From: Rickettsiales bacterium
Lineage (GTDB): Bacteria; Pseudomonadota; Alphaproteobacteria; Rickettsiales; JALZUV01
Direction of reading: 5' to 3'
Assembly (NCBI GenBank): GCA_023301245.1
Contig: JALZUV010000033.1
Coordinates: 1-15,119, forward strand
Length of the DNA: 15,119 bases
The position numbers and the translations under genes are program-made. Each line of letters opens with the position of its first letter. Position 1 is the first letter of the stretch. Positions 6,123 to 15,070 of this stretch are shown here, piece after piece. Below the pieces are notes generated by a model. The model made no database searches. It saw nothing but the letters and a program-made list of their open reading frames with translations, and was not told the DNA's origin.

Positions 6123-6160
6123 GGTTTTAATTAAGGTTTAAGAAATAGAGGACGAGAACC

Positions 6161-6532
6161 ATGGCTGCAAATATTGAAAAGATCGCTGATGACCTATCAG
6201 CACTAACTGTAATGGAAGCTGCAGAGCTTTCAAAGATGCTTGAAGAAAAATGGGGCGTATCTGCTGCTGCTCCAGCTGCTGCCGCTCCTGCTGCTGGCGG
6301 CGCTGCTCCTGAAGCTGAAAAAGATGAATTTGATGTTATCTTGAAAGCTGCTGGCGACAAAAAAATCAACGTAATTAAAGAAGTTCGTACTATCACGGGC
6401 CTTGGCTTGAAAGAAGCTAAAGACCTCGTTGAAGGTGCTCCTAAACCAGTTAAAGAAGGCGTGTCGAAAGACGAAGCCGCTGAGCTTTCTAAGAAACTCA
6501 CTGAAGCTGGCGCAGAAGTTGAAATTAAGTAA
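6161..6532 (+). CDS. rplL: 50S ribosomal protein L7/L12
   Basis: L7/L12 is the multi-copy stalk protein that recruits and stimulates translational GTPases. The 123 residues show the three expected parts: an N-terminal dimerisation and L10-binding domain (about 1-32), an Ala/Pro/Gly hinge (about 35-50), and the C-terminal factor-binding domain (about 54-123) with KINVIKEVRTITGLGLKEAK at 68-87. GAGGA at 6148-6152 precedes the ATG by eight bases. L7/L12 is made in excess over other ribosomal proteins and over polymerase, which fits the partial-terminator-like hairpin directly after this gene. The hinge creates long shadow frames on the other strand that are not genes. Confidence 0.98.
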   Translation: MAANIEKIADDLSALTVMEAAELSKMLEEKWGVSAAAPAAAAPAAGGAAPEAEKDEFDVILKAAGDKKINVIKEVRTITGLGLKEAKDLVEGAPKPVKEGVSKDEAAELSKKLTEAGAEVEIK

Positions 6533-6553
6533 CGCTTAATTTTCTATTTTGAT

Positions 6554-6584
6554 CAGGTGGTCAGCATTCGTGCTGGCCGCCTTT
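6554..6584 (+). terminator. Probable attenuator between rplL and rpoB
   Basis: GGTGGTCAGCA (6555-6565) pairs with TGCTGGCCGCC (6570-6580) as an 11-bp stem with two G-U wobbles, closed by the very stable UUCG tetraloop (6566-6569). A further A-T pair may form at the base (6554-6581). Only four T residues follow (6581-6584), so termination would be partial. A partial terminator is known at this place in the E. coli operon, where it lowers polymerase expression relative to L7/L12. The same function here is inferred from position and shape. Confidence 0.7.
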
Positions 6585-6602
6585 TCCTGCTTTATATTTA
6601 TT

Positions 6603-6621
6603 CGCATTGGTAAGCAATGCG
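6603..6621 (+). other. Second hairpin in the rplL-rpoB gap
   Basis: CGCATTG (6603-6609) and CAATGCG (6615-6621) form a perfect 7-bp stem around GTAAG. No T-run follows, so it is not a terminator. It may be a processing or stabilising structure in the rpoB leader; E. coli has an RNase III site in the equivalent gap, but seven base pairs is short for that enzyme. Confidence 0.5.
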
Positions 6622-6631
6622 GCACGTTAAA

Positions 6632-6648
6632 TCTCACCACATTTGAGA
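6632..6648 (+). promoter_or_regulatory. rpoB ribosome binding site partly within a small hairpin
   Basis: TCTCA (6632-6636) is complementary to TGAGA (6644-6648). The right arm overlaps the only Shine-Dalgarno-like sequence before rpoB (GAGAG, 6645-6649, six bases before the ATG). The pairing would mask the ribosome binding site, but with five base pairs it is weak and may have no effect. Confidence 0.35.
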
Positions 6649-6655
6649 GACCCCG

Positions 6656-9600
6656 ATGACACAGACTGCTAAAACACTCAATTTCACTAGTCGTAAACGT
6701 ATCCGCAAAAGCTTTGGCCGCATTGAATCGGTCACCGAAATGCCTAACCTGATTGAAGTTCAAAAGAACTCATATGATCAGTTCCTGCAAATCGCTACTA
6801 AGCCAAATGAGCGTACTGATACTGGCCTACAAGCAGTCTTAAAATCGGTTTTCCCGATTAATGATTTTGCTGAAACAGCAACGCTAGAATTCGTTTCATA
6901 CGATTTCGATAAACCCAAATTTGACGTGGAAGAATGTCGCCAACGTGACATTAACTACGCAGCGCCTATGCGCGCCACACTTCGCCTCATCACATGGATT
7001 GTAGACGAAGACACAGGCTCACGCGAAATTCGCGACATTAAAGAACAAGAAGTATTCATGGGTGATATCCCCTTGATGACACAAAATGGTACCTTCGTTA
7101 TTAACGGTACGGAACGTGTTATTGTTTCACAAATGCATCGCTCACCTGGCGTATTCTTTGACCACGATAAAGGTAAAACTCACTCATCAGGCAAGCTACT
7201 CTTCTCTGCTCGTGTAATTCCTTACCGTGGCTCTTGGTTGGACTTTGAGTTTGACCCGAAAGACCTTGTAAACACACGTATTGACCGTCGTCGTAAACTT
7301 CCCGTTACCACACTCTTGCGTGCATTAGACATGGATACGGAAACGATCCTTTCAACTTACTACGAAACAGTGAACCTTAAAAAAGGTAAAAAAGGCTGGG
7401 TTGCTCCTTATAACCCTGTTCAATATCGTGGTATCAAACTTGTTAACGATCTTATCGACGGCAAGACGAGCAAAGTTATCGTTAAAGCGGGCGAGAAAAT
7501 CACGCCTCGTAAAGCGAAGAAAATTCTTGAAGATGGAACGGAAACTATCCAGCTAACGGATGAAGAAGTGACAGGTCGTTTCCTTGCGATAAACCTTGTG
7601 AATAAAGACGGCGAAGTGCTTGCAGATGCAGGTGCAGAGCTAACGGAAGCGCTACTAAACATTCTAACTGGCGGTGGTATTACAGATCTCCCAACTTTGA
7701 ACATTGATAATATCACGGTAGGTCCATACCTCCGTAATACTCTCGCTGCTGACAAGAATGACAGCAAAGATGATGCATTAATTGACATTTACAAAGTAAT
7801 GCGCCCAGGTGAGCCAACGACTCCTGAAGCTGCGGGCGAGTTATTCACTAGCCTATTCTTCGACCCAGAACGCTACGACCTTTCTGCTGTTGGTCGTGTG
7901 AAGTTAAACTCACGCCTCGACCTTGATTCTCCTGAAGAGCAAGGAACGCTCACAAAAGAAGATATTGTTGAATCTATTCGCACCCTTATCCGCCTTAAAG
8001 ACGGCTTCGGCGAAATTGATGATATTGATCACTTAGGTAACCGTCGTGTTCGCTCTGTAGGTGAATTGATGGAAAACCAATATCGTATCGGTTTGCTACG
8101 CATGGAGCGCGGTATTATCGAACGTATGGGTTCAGTTGATATTGACACGGTTATGCCGCATGACTTGGTGAATGCTAAGCCTGTAGCGGCATCGGTTCGT
8201 GAATTCTTTGGTTCAAGCCAACTTTCACAATTTATGGATCAAACCAACCCACTTTCAGAAATTACGCATAAGCGTCGTCTTTCAGCGCTTGGCCCAGGTG
8301 GTCTAACGCGTGAGCGTGCTGGTTTTGAAGTGCGCGATGTACATGCCACTCACTATGGTCGTATCTGCCCGATTGAAACTCCTGAGGGACCGAATATTGG
8401 TCTTATCAACTCAATGGCGACATACGCGCAAATCAATAAATATGGTTTTATTGAAACGCCATATCGTAAAGTTATCGACAGCAAAGTGACTGACGAAGTG
8501 CTTTACCTTTCTGCGATTGAAGAAGGTAAATACACGATTGCACAGGCCAATGCGCCACTCGATGATAACAAGAAATTCTCAGAAGATTTGATTCCGAGTC
8601 GTAAATCTGGCGACTTCCAAATGAGTCTTCCAGAAGAAATCGATTATATTGATGTAGCACCAAAACAGCTTGTTTCGGTTGCTGCTGCAATGATTCCATT
8701 CTTAGAGAACGATGATGCAAACCGTGCATTGATGGGCTCGAACATGCAACGCCAAGCCGTGCCTTTAGTACGCGCTGATGCGCCGCTTGTTGGTACCGGT
8801 ATGGAAGCGGTTGTAGCGCGCGATTCAGGTGCAGCGATTACGGCCAAACGTGGTGGTGTTGTTGACCGTGTTGATGCATCTCGTATCGTTATTCGTGTAG
8901 ATGAAGAAGAAACAGGCGGTAACACACCGGGTGTTGATATTTACAACCTACAAAAATTCCAGCGTTCTAACCAATCTACCTGCATCAACCAACGTCCATT
9001 GGTAAAAGTAGGCGATAAGTTGACATCAGGCGATATTATCGCTGATGGCCCTTCAACAGATTTAGGTGAGTTGGCGCTAGGTCGTAACGTACTCGTGGCA
9101 TTCATGCCGTGGAATGGTTACAACTATGAGGATTCAATCCTAATTTCAGAGCGTATCGTATCTGACGATGTATTTACTTCGATTCACATTGAGGAATTTG
9201 AAGTAGTCGCACGTGATACTAAGCTTGGCCCAGAAGAGATTACTCGCGACATTCCAAATGTTGGCGATGAAGCTCTTCGTAACCTTGATGAAATTGGTGT
9301 GACGCACGTAGGTGCAGAAGTTAAAGCTGGCGACATTTTGGTTGGTAAAGTAACGCCAAAATCTGAAAGCCCAATGACGCCAGAAGAAAAACTTCTTCGT
9401 GCTATCTTTGGCGAGAAAGCATCCGATGTTCGTGATAGTTCACTACGCGTACCACCAGGTGTTGTAGGACACGTTGTTGGTGTTCGCATTTTCAGCCGTC
9501 GCGGTATTGAAAAAGATGAGCGCGCACTTGCATTAGAGCAATCTGAAATTCAGAAACTTGCGAAAGATCGTGATACTGAACGTGCGATTATTGAAGGTTA

Positions 9601-10762
9601 TGTTTACGGACGTTTGCAAACATTGCTTACGGGAAAAGCAGCAGCTTCTGGCCCTAAAGGCTTCAAAAAAGCGACCCTAGCGGATGAGCATTTTGAAGAA
9701 TTTAGTAAAGGTCAATGGTGGCAGTTCGCGGTATCTGACAAAAAAGTAATGGATCAAATTGAAGGTCTTAAAACTCAATTGGATGATGCACTTGAACGTA
9801 TTGAAGCTCACTTCACTGACAAAGTAGATAAAGTTCAGGGTGGCGATGATTTGCAACCTGGTGTCTTGAAAATGGTGAAAGTATTCTTGGCCGTTAAGCG
9901 TAAGCTACAGCCGGGTGATAAAATGGCGGGTCGTCATGGTAACAAGGGTGTTATTTCTAAAATCATCCCTGTTGAAGACATGCCTTACCTTGAAGACGGT
10001 ACTCCCGTTGACATCGTATTGAACCCGCTTGGTGTACCTTCACGTATGAACGTAGGACAGATTCTTGAAACCCATCTTGGTTGGGCAGCAGCAGGTATCG
10101 GCGCACAAATTGGCGAAGCGGTACGTAATGCACAAGAAACTGGCAAACATGAAGAAGTTCGCGCTAAGTTGTTAGAAGTTTATGACGAAGAAGATTTCTC
10201 AAGAGAAATCAAGAAAATGTCAGATAGCGAAATCAAGGAACTTGCTGCCAACACAACTAAAGGTGTTCCATTTGCTACCCCAGTATTTGATGGGGCGAAT
10301 GAGAAGGACATTGAAGGTTATCTCGAAAAAGCGGGCATGCCAACTTCGGGTCAGATGACTCTTTGGGATGGTCGCACCGGCGAGCAGTTTGATCGTGATG
10401 TGACGGTAGGTTACATTTACATGCTGAAACTTCATCACTTGGTTGATGAAAAAATTCACGCACGTTCAATCGGCCCCTACTCGCTGGTTACGCAGCAACC
10501 ACTCGGCGGTAAGTCGCAGTTTGGTGGACAGCGTTTTGGTGAGATGGAGTGTTGGGCATTACAAGCTTACGGCGCGGCTTACACGCTACAAGAAATGCTG
10601 ACGGTAAAATCAGATGATGTAGCGGGTCGTTCGAAAGTTTACGAATCCATCGTTCGCGGTGATCACAGCTTCGAGTCAGGTATTCCTGAATCCTTCCACG
10701 TAATGGTGAAAGAGCTACGTGCTCTCTGCCTGAACGTAGAACTCAAAGAAAACGAAGCATAG
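6656..10762 (+). CDS. rpoB: DNA-directed RNA polymerase subunit beta
   Basis: RpoB forms, with RpoC, the catalytic core of RNA polymerase and carries much of the RNA-DNA hybrid channel and the rifampicin pocket. The 1368 residues are complete. The rifampicin region reads SSQLSQFMDQTNPLSEITHK near 517-539 with Asp528, His538 and Ser543 (E. coli 516, 526 and 531), so it looks drug-sensitive. Further landmarks: PIETPEGPNIGLI after about 571; GRNVLVAFMPWNGYNYEDS; PGDKMAGRHGNKG at 1086-1098 with active-site Lys1089 and Lys1097; and the C-terminal KSQFGGQRFGEMECWALQAY that joins beta'. One oddity is HATHYGR (Ala564), where the family normally has HPTHYGR. The ATG is preceded by a weak GAGAG; the N-terminus (TSRKRIRKSFGRI) is typical of alphaproteobacterial beta subunits. 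rpoC follows after 24 nt. Confidence 0.99.
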   Translation: MTQTAKTLNFTSRKRIRKSFGRIESVTEMPNLIEVQKNSYDQFLQIATKPNERTDTGLQAVLKSVFPINDFAETATLEFVSYDFDKPKFDVEECRQRDINYAAPMRATLRLITWIVDEDTGSREIRDIKEQEVFMGDIPLMTQNGTFVINGTERVIVSQMHRSPGVFFDHDKGKTHSSGKLLFSARVIPYRGSWLDFEFDPKDLVNTRIDRRRKLPVTTLLRALDMDTETILSTYYETVNLKKGKKGWVAPYNPVQYRGIKLVNDLIDGKTSKVIVKAGEKITPRKAKKILEDGTETIQLTDEEVTGRFLAINLVNKDGEVLADAGAELTEALLNILTGGGITDLPTLNIDNITVGPYLRNTLAADKNDSKDDALIDIYKVMRPGEPTTPEAAGELFTSLFFDPERYDLSAVGRVKLNSRLDLDSPEEQGTLTKEDIVESIRTLIRLKDGFGEIDDIDHLGNRRVRSVGELMENQYRIGLLRMERGIIERMGSVDIDTVMPHDLVNAKPVAASVREFFGSSQLSQFMDQTNPLSEITHKRRLSALGPGGLTRERAGFEVRDVHATHYGRICPIETPEGPNIGLINSMATYAQINKYGFIETPYRKVIDSKVTDEVLYLSAIEEGKYTIAQANAPLDDNKKFSEDLIPSRKSGDFQMSLPEEIDYIDVAPKQLVSVAAAMIPFLENDDANRALMGSNMQRQAVPLVRADAPLVGTGMEAVVARDSGAAITAKRGGVVDRVDASRIVIRVDEEETGGNTPGVDIYNLQKFQRSNQSTCINQRPLVKVGDKLTSGDIIADGPSTDLGELALGRNVLVAFMPWNGYNYEDSILISERIVSDDVFTSIHIEEFEVVARDTKLGPEEITRDIPNVGDEALRNLDEIGVTHVGAEVKAGDILVGKVTPKSESPMTPEEKLLRAIFGEKASDVRDSSLRVPPGVVGHVVGVRIFSRRGIEKDERALALEQSEIQKLAKDRDTERAIIEGYVYGRLQTLLTGKAAASGPKGFKKATLADEHFEEFSKGQWWQFAVSDKKVMDQIEGLKTQLDDALERIEAHFTDKVDKVQGGDDLQPGVLKMVKVFLAVKRKLQPGDKMAGRHGNKGVISKIIPVEDMPYLEDGTPVDIVLNPLGVPSRMNVGQILETHLGWAAAGIGAQIGEAVRNAQETGKHEEVRAKLLEVYDEEDFSREIKKMSDSEIKELAANTTKGVPFATPVFDGANEKDIEGYLEKAGMPTSGQMTLWDGRTGEQFDRDVTVGYIYMLKLHHLVDEKIHARSIGPYSLVTQQPLGGKSQFGGQRFGEMECWALQAYGAAYTLQEMLTVKSDDVAGRSKVYESIVRGDHSFESGIPESFHVMVKELRALCLNVELKENEA

Positions 10763-10786
10763 AAATACGGAAATTAGGAGAATAAA

Positions 10787-13700
10787 ATGAGCCAACTAAT
10801 GTCATTCTTCGGTCTAGAACAAGGCCAAGAACAATTCGACGAAATCCGTATCTCTATCGCGAGTCCTGAAAAGATTCGTGGATGGTCATTCGGCGAAGTG
10901 AAAAAGCCTGAAACGATTAACTATCGTACTTTCAAACCTGAACGTGACGGTCTTTTCTGTGCGCGCATCTTTGGCCCTGTAAAGGACTATGAGTGCTTGT
11001 GCGGTAAATATAAGCGCATGAAATATCGTGGCATTGTTTGCGAAAAATGTGGTGTTGAAGTTACGACTTCTAAAGTACGTCGCGAACGCATGGGTCATAT
11101 CGATTTGGCTGCTCCTGTGGCGCATATTTGGTTCCTAAAATCACTACCAAGCCGTATTGGTTTGTTGCTTGATATGACGTTGAAAGATCTTGAGCGTGTA
11201 CTTTACTTTGAAAGCTTCATGGTAACAGAACCAGGTCTATCGCCCTTCACTAAAGGTGAAGTGCTAACGGAAGACCAATATTACGATGCACAAGATGATT
11301 ACGGCGCAGAAGCATTTACAGCTGAAATTGGTGCGCAAGCGATCAAGACGATGTTGCAAGGTCTTGACCTTCCAACTGAGCTAGAAACAACGACAGTTGA
11401 TCTACGCGAAACTGGCTCTGAAGCTAAGCGTAAAAAATATGTTAAACGACTAAAACTTCTCGAGAATTTCTTGGAATCTGGCAATAAGCCAGAATGGATG
11501 ATTCTTGATGTTGTTCCTGTCATCCCACCAGATTTGCGTCCCCTCGTTCCACTAGATGGTGGCCGTTTTGCGACCTCTGATTTGAACGATCTTTACCGTC
11601 GTGTAATCAACCGTAACAACCGTCTGAAGCGTCTATTAGAACTTCGCGCACCTGACATCATCGTTCGTAACGAGAAGCGTATGCTTCAAGAATCTGTTGA
11701 TGCCTTGTTCGATAACGGCCGTCGTGGTCGTACCATTACGGGTAACAATAAGCGCCCTCTAAAATCTCTCAGCGACATGCTGAAAGGTAAGCAAGGTCGT
11801 TTCCGTCAGAATCTACTCGGTAAGCGTGTTGATTACTCGGGTCGTTCGGTAATTGTAGTTGGCCCTGAGCTAATGCTCCATCAATGTGGTCTTCCTAAGA
11901 AAATGGCATTGGAGCTATTCAAGCCATTCATTTATGCGAAGCTAGAAATTTACGGTATTGCCACCACCATTAAAGCGGCAAAACGCCTTGTGGAAGCAGA
12001 ACGTCCTGAAGTTTGGGATATTCTGGAAGAAGTAATTCGTGAGCACCCTGTTCTATTGAACCGTGCGCCTACCCTTCACCGTCTTGGTATCCAAGCATTT
12101 GAGCCTAAACTTATCGAAGGTAAAGCCATTCAGCTACACCCGCTCGTTTGTGCGGCCTTTAATGCCGATTTCGATGGTGACCAAATGGCTGTTCACGTGC
12201 CACTTTCAATCGAAGCACAGCTAGAATCTCGCGTTCTCATCATGAGCACGAACAACATTCTATCGCCTGCCAATGGTAAGCCGATTATCGTACCTTCACA
12301 GGATATGGTATTGGGTCTTTATTATATCACCATCGAAGCTGAAGGTGAGCCAGGTGAAGGCATGTCATTCGGTTCTATGGCAGAACTAATCCAAGCGATT
12401 GATAATAAAGTTGTTTCTTTGCATGCAAAAATCAAATGCCGCTACAAAGGCGTTGATGAAAACGGTAAAGAAAAAGTTACATTGGTTGAATCGACTCCAG
12501 GTCGTATGTTGCTCGCGCAGTATTTACCACGTAACCCGAAAGTTCAATTCTCTGAAGTGAACCGCCTAATGACGAAGAAGGAACTTTCGAACCTTCTTGG
12601 CCATGTTTACCGCTATTGCGGCCAGAAGGCGACGGTGATATTTGCCGATCAAATTATGGGCCTCGGCTTTAAACATGCGGCTAAGTCGGGCATCTCGTTC
12701 GGTAAAGACGATATGATTATTCCTGAGAGTAAAGACGGTCATGTAAATGGCACGTTGGATCAAGTGAAAGAATTTGAGAATCAATATTCTGAAGGTTTGA
12801 TTACTCAAGGTGAGAAGTACAATAAAGTAGTCGATGCATGGTCGCATTGTTCTGAGCGTGTTGCTGAAGATATGATGGATGTCATCTCTGGCAAAAACTC
12901 AAAGACGCAAGCGAACGGTAAAGACATGAACGCCATTTATATGATGGCTCACTCAGGTGCTCGTGGTTCTGCCGCACAAATTAAGCAGCTTGCGGGTATG
13001 CGTGGTTTGATGGCGAAACCTTCTGGTGAAATTATCGAAACGCCGATTATCTCAAACTTTAAAGAGGGACTAACCGTACTCGAGTACTTTAACTCGACCC
13101 ACGGAGCGCGTAAAGGTCTCGCCGATACTGCACTAAAAACAGCGAACTCAGGTTACCTGACACGTCGTTTAGTGGATGTATCGCAAGATTGTATCATTGT
13201 TGAAAATGACTGTGGAACCGACGATGGTATCGTTGCAAAGCCAGTTATTGAAGGTGGTGAAGTGGTAACTCCACTGGCGGAAAAAATCCTAGGTCGTACT
13301 TCGGTACGTGACGTAATTCACCCAACCACTGATAAGCCGATTGTTAAGGCTGGCCAGTTGGTAGATGAATATATCGTTGACGATATTGACGAAGCAGGCA
13401 TTGAATCTATCATGATTCGTTCAGCGCTTACTTGTGAATCTGACGGTGGTATTTGTGGTACTTGTTATGGTCGTGACCTATCTCGTGGCACAGCTGTTAA
13501 CCTTGGTGAAGCCGTTGGTGTAATTGCCGCGCAATCTATTGGTGAGCCGGGTACACAGCTAACAATGCGTACTTTCCACATTGGTGGTGCCGCGCAGCGT
13601 GGTTCAGAAGCAAATAGCGTTGAATCATCTCACGATGGTGTGTTGGAACTTTCCAATAAAAACGTTGTTATCGATTCTAAAGGCCGTGCCGTTGTTATGT

Positions 13701-14992
13701 CTCGTACCTGTGAAATCATCATTCGTGATGCGAAAGAGAACGAACGTGGTCGCCACAAAGTTCCTTACGGTTCACGTGTATTAGCTAAAGAAGGTGCTAA
13801 AGTGAAAGCCGGCGATAAACTCGCCGAGTGGGATCCGTACACTATTCCGATTATTACTGAGCGTGATGGTGAAGCAAGCTATCGTGACCTAGTTGACAGT
13901 GTATCACTACGTGAAGTGATGGACGAAGCAACAGGCCTATCAAGCAAAGTAGTTATCGATTGGCGCCAGCAGGCTCGTGGTCAAGATCTTAAACCTCGTA
14001 TCGCACTCCGCGACAAAGATGGCGAAATAATTACGCTGCCAAATGGTTTGGAAGCACGTTATTTCCTACCAGTTGATGCGATTCTTTCTATCACCGATGG
14101 TCAAGTAGTAAACGCGGGTGACGTGATTGCACGTATCCCACGCGAATCTTCGAAAACACGTGATATTACAGGTGGTCTACCTCGTGTAGCCGAGCTATTT
14201 GAAGCTCGTATGCCGAAAGATCACGCAGTTATCTCTGACATTGGTGGTCGTATCGAGTTTGGTCGCGATTACAAAACCAAACGTCGTATCATTGTGCGCC
14301 CTGAAGATGATGGTCTAGAGCCAATGGAATATATGATTCCAAAAGGCAAGCACATCGCTGTTAACGAAGGTGACGTGATTGAAAAAGGTGACCTCCTAAT
14401 GGATGGTAACCCAGTACCTCACGATATCTTGCGTGTAATGGGTGTTGAAGCCTTGGCTGAATATATGGTTCACGAAGTGCAAGCCGTTTACCGTCTGCAA
14501 GGTGTAGGCATTAACGATAAGCATATCGAAGTTGTCCTTTCAATGATGCTCCGCAAAATTGAAATCACGGCTCCAGGCGAGACTACCTTCTTGGTGGGCG
14601 AGCAAGTGGAACGTGAAGACTTCGACGCAGTAAATGCTAAAGCCGCAAAAGCGGGAGACAAAGTTGCAGAAGGCCATTTGGTTCTACAAGGTATTACCAA
14701 AGCGTCATTGCAAACTAAGTCATTCATCTCTGCAGCATCGTTCCAAGAAACCACGCGTGTACTAACCGAAGCAGCAGTGGCTGGTAAAGTGGATACATTG
14801 CAGGGCTTGAAAGAGAACGTAATTGTGGGTCGTTTGATTCCTGCAGGTACGGGTGCATTCATGAATCGCATGAAGAAAGTTGCTCAAGTTCGCGATAAAG
14901 AAATTGAAGCGGAACGCGCAGCAGCAATGCCAGATGAGCCAGAACAAATTGGCTTCGACGGCGATGGCGGTGACGAGTCACTAGCAAGCTAG
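10787..14992 (+). CDS. rpoC: DNA-directed RNA polymerase subunit beta'
   Basis: RpoC carries the catalytic magnesium site of RNA polymerase. The 1401 residues are complete. The N-terminal zinc ribbon has Cys70, Cys72, Cys85 and Cys88. The universal NADFDGD motif lies at 459-465, its Asp461, Asp463 and Asp465 holding the active-site metal. The second zinc site uses Cys809, Cys883, Cys890 and Cys893. The trigger loop region includes MRTFHIGG from 927. The rudder and bridge-helix surroundings are normal, and the C-terminus ends in a short acidic tail (MPDEPEQIGFDGDGGDE). AGGAG (10776-10780), six bases before the ATG, is a strong ribosome binding site, better than that of rpoB. A terminator follows 39 nt after the stop, so rpoC is the last gene of the operon. 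Confidence 0.99.
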   Translation: MSQLMSFFGLEQGQEQFDEIRISIASPEKIRGWSFGEVKKPETINYRTFKPERDGLFCARIFGPVKDYECLCGKYKRMKYRGIVCEKCGVEVTTSKVRRERMGHIDLAAPVAHIWFLKSLPSRIGLLLDMTLKDLERVLYFESFMVTEPGLSPFTKGEVLTEDQYYDAQDDYGAEAFTAEIGAQAIKTMLQGLDLPTELETTTVDLRETGSEAKRKKYVKRLKLLENFLESGNKPEWMILDVVPVIPPDLRPLVPLDGGRFATSDLNDLYRRVINRNNRLKRLLELRAPDIIVRNEKRMLQESVDALFDNGRRGRTITGNNKRPLKSLSDMLKGKQGRFRQNLLGKRVDYSGRSVIVVGPELMLHQCGLPKKMALELFKPFIYAKLEIYGIATTIKAAKRLVEAERPEVWDILEEVIREHPVLLNRAPTLHRLGIQAFEPKLIEGKAIQLHPLVCAAFNADFDGDQMAVHVPLSIEAQLESRVLIMSTNNILSPANGKPIIVPSQDMVLGLYYITIEAEGEPGEGMSFGSMAELIQAIDNKVVSLHAKIKCRYKGVDENGKEKVTLVESTPGRMLLAQYLPRNPKVQFSEVNRLMTKKELSNLLGHVYRYCGQKATVIFADQIMGLGFKHAAKSGISFGKDDMIIPESKDGHVNGTLDQVKEFENQYSEGLITQGEKYNKVVDAWSHCSERVAEDMMDVISGKNSKTQANGKDMNAIYMMAHSGARGSAAQIKQLAGMRGLMAKPSGEIIETPIISNFKEGLTVLEYFNSTHGARKGLADTALKTANSGYLTRRLVDVSQDCIIVENDCGTDDGIVAKPVIEGGEVVTPLAEKILGRTSVRDVIHPTTDKPIVKAGQLVDEYIVDDIDEAGIESIMIRSALTCESDGGICGTCYGRDLSRGTAVNLGEAVGVIAAQSIGEPGTQLTMRTFHIGGAAQRGSEANSVESSHDGVLELSNKNVVIDSKGRAVVMSRTCEIIIRDAKENERGRHKVPYGSRVLAKEGAKVKAGDKLAEWDPYTIPIITERDGEASYRDLVDSVSLREVMDEATGLSSKVVIDWRQQARGQDLKPRIALRDKDGEIITLPNGLEARYFLPVDAILSITDGQVVNAGDVIARIPRESSKTRDITGGLPRVAELFEARMPKDHAVISDIGGRIEFGRDYKTKRRIIVRPEDDGLEPMEYMIPKGKHIAVNEGDVIEKGDLLMDGNPVPHDILRVMGVEALAEYMVHEVQAVYRLQGVGINDKHIEVVLSMMLRKIEITAPGETTFLVGEQVEREDFDAVNAKAAKAGDKVAEGHLVLQGITKASLQTKSFISAASFQETTRVLTEAAVAGKVDTLQGLKENVIVGRLIPAGTGAFMNRMKKVAQVRDKEIEAERAAAMPDEPEQIGFDGDGGDESLAS

Positions 14993-15000
14993 AACCTATC

Positions 15001-15018
15001 GGCTCTTTCACTAGAGCC
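15001..15018 (+). other. Small hairpin between the rpoC stop and the terminator
   Basis: GGCTCT (15001-15006) and AGAGCC (15013-15018) form a perfect 6-bp stem around TTCACT. There is no T-run, so it is not itself a terminator; it may protect the 3' end or be incidental. Confidence 0.4.
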
Positions 15019-15031
15019 TAAGACAAAAATA

Positions 15032-15070
15032 AACCCCTCGAAAGTGCTAAACTTTCGGGGGGTTGTTTTT
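15032..15070 (+). terminator. Intrinsic terminator after rpoC
   Basis: AACCCCTCGAAAG (15032-15044) pairs with CTTTCGGGGGGTT (15052-15064) over 13 bp with one T-G wobble and a seven-base loop. GTTTTT (15065-15070) follows. It ends the rplK-rpoC transcription unit. Confidence 0.92.

Noticed and set aside
6127..6501. 124-codon minus-strand frame opposite rplL
   Set aside because: It is a low-complexity shadow of the Ala-rich L7/L12 hinge and codon bias.
6592..6632. Separate promoter for rpoB in the rplL-rpoB gap
   Set aside because: TATATT and TTAAAT are present, but neither has a -35-like hexamer at 16-18 bases; readthrough past the attenuator is sufficient.
8231..8290. Rifampicin resistance in rpoB
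   Set aside because: Asp528, His538 and Ser543 are wild type; the DQTNPLSE variant is normal for Alphaproteobacteria.
14488..14871. 127-codon minus-strand frame opposite the end of rpoC
   Set aside because: Antisense shadow of a conserved coding region, without start signals or family resemblance.
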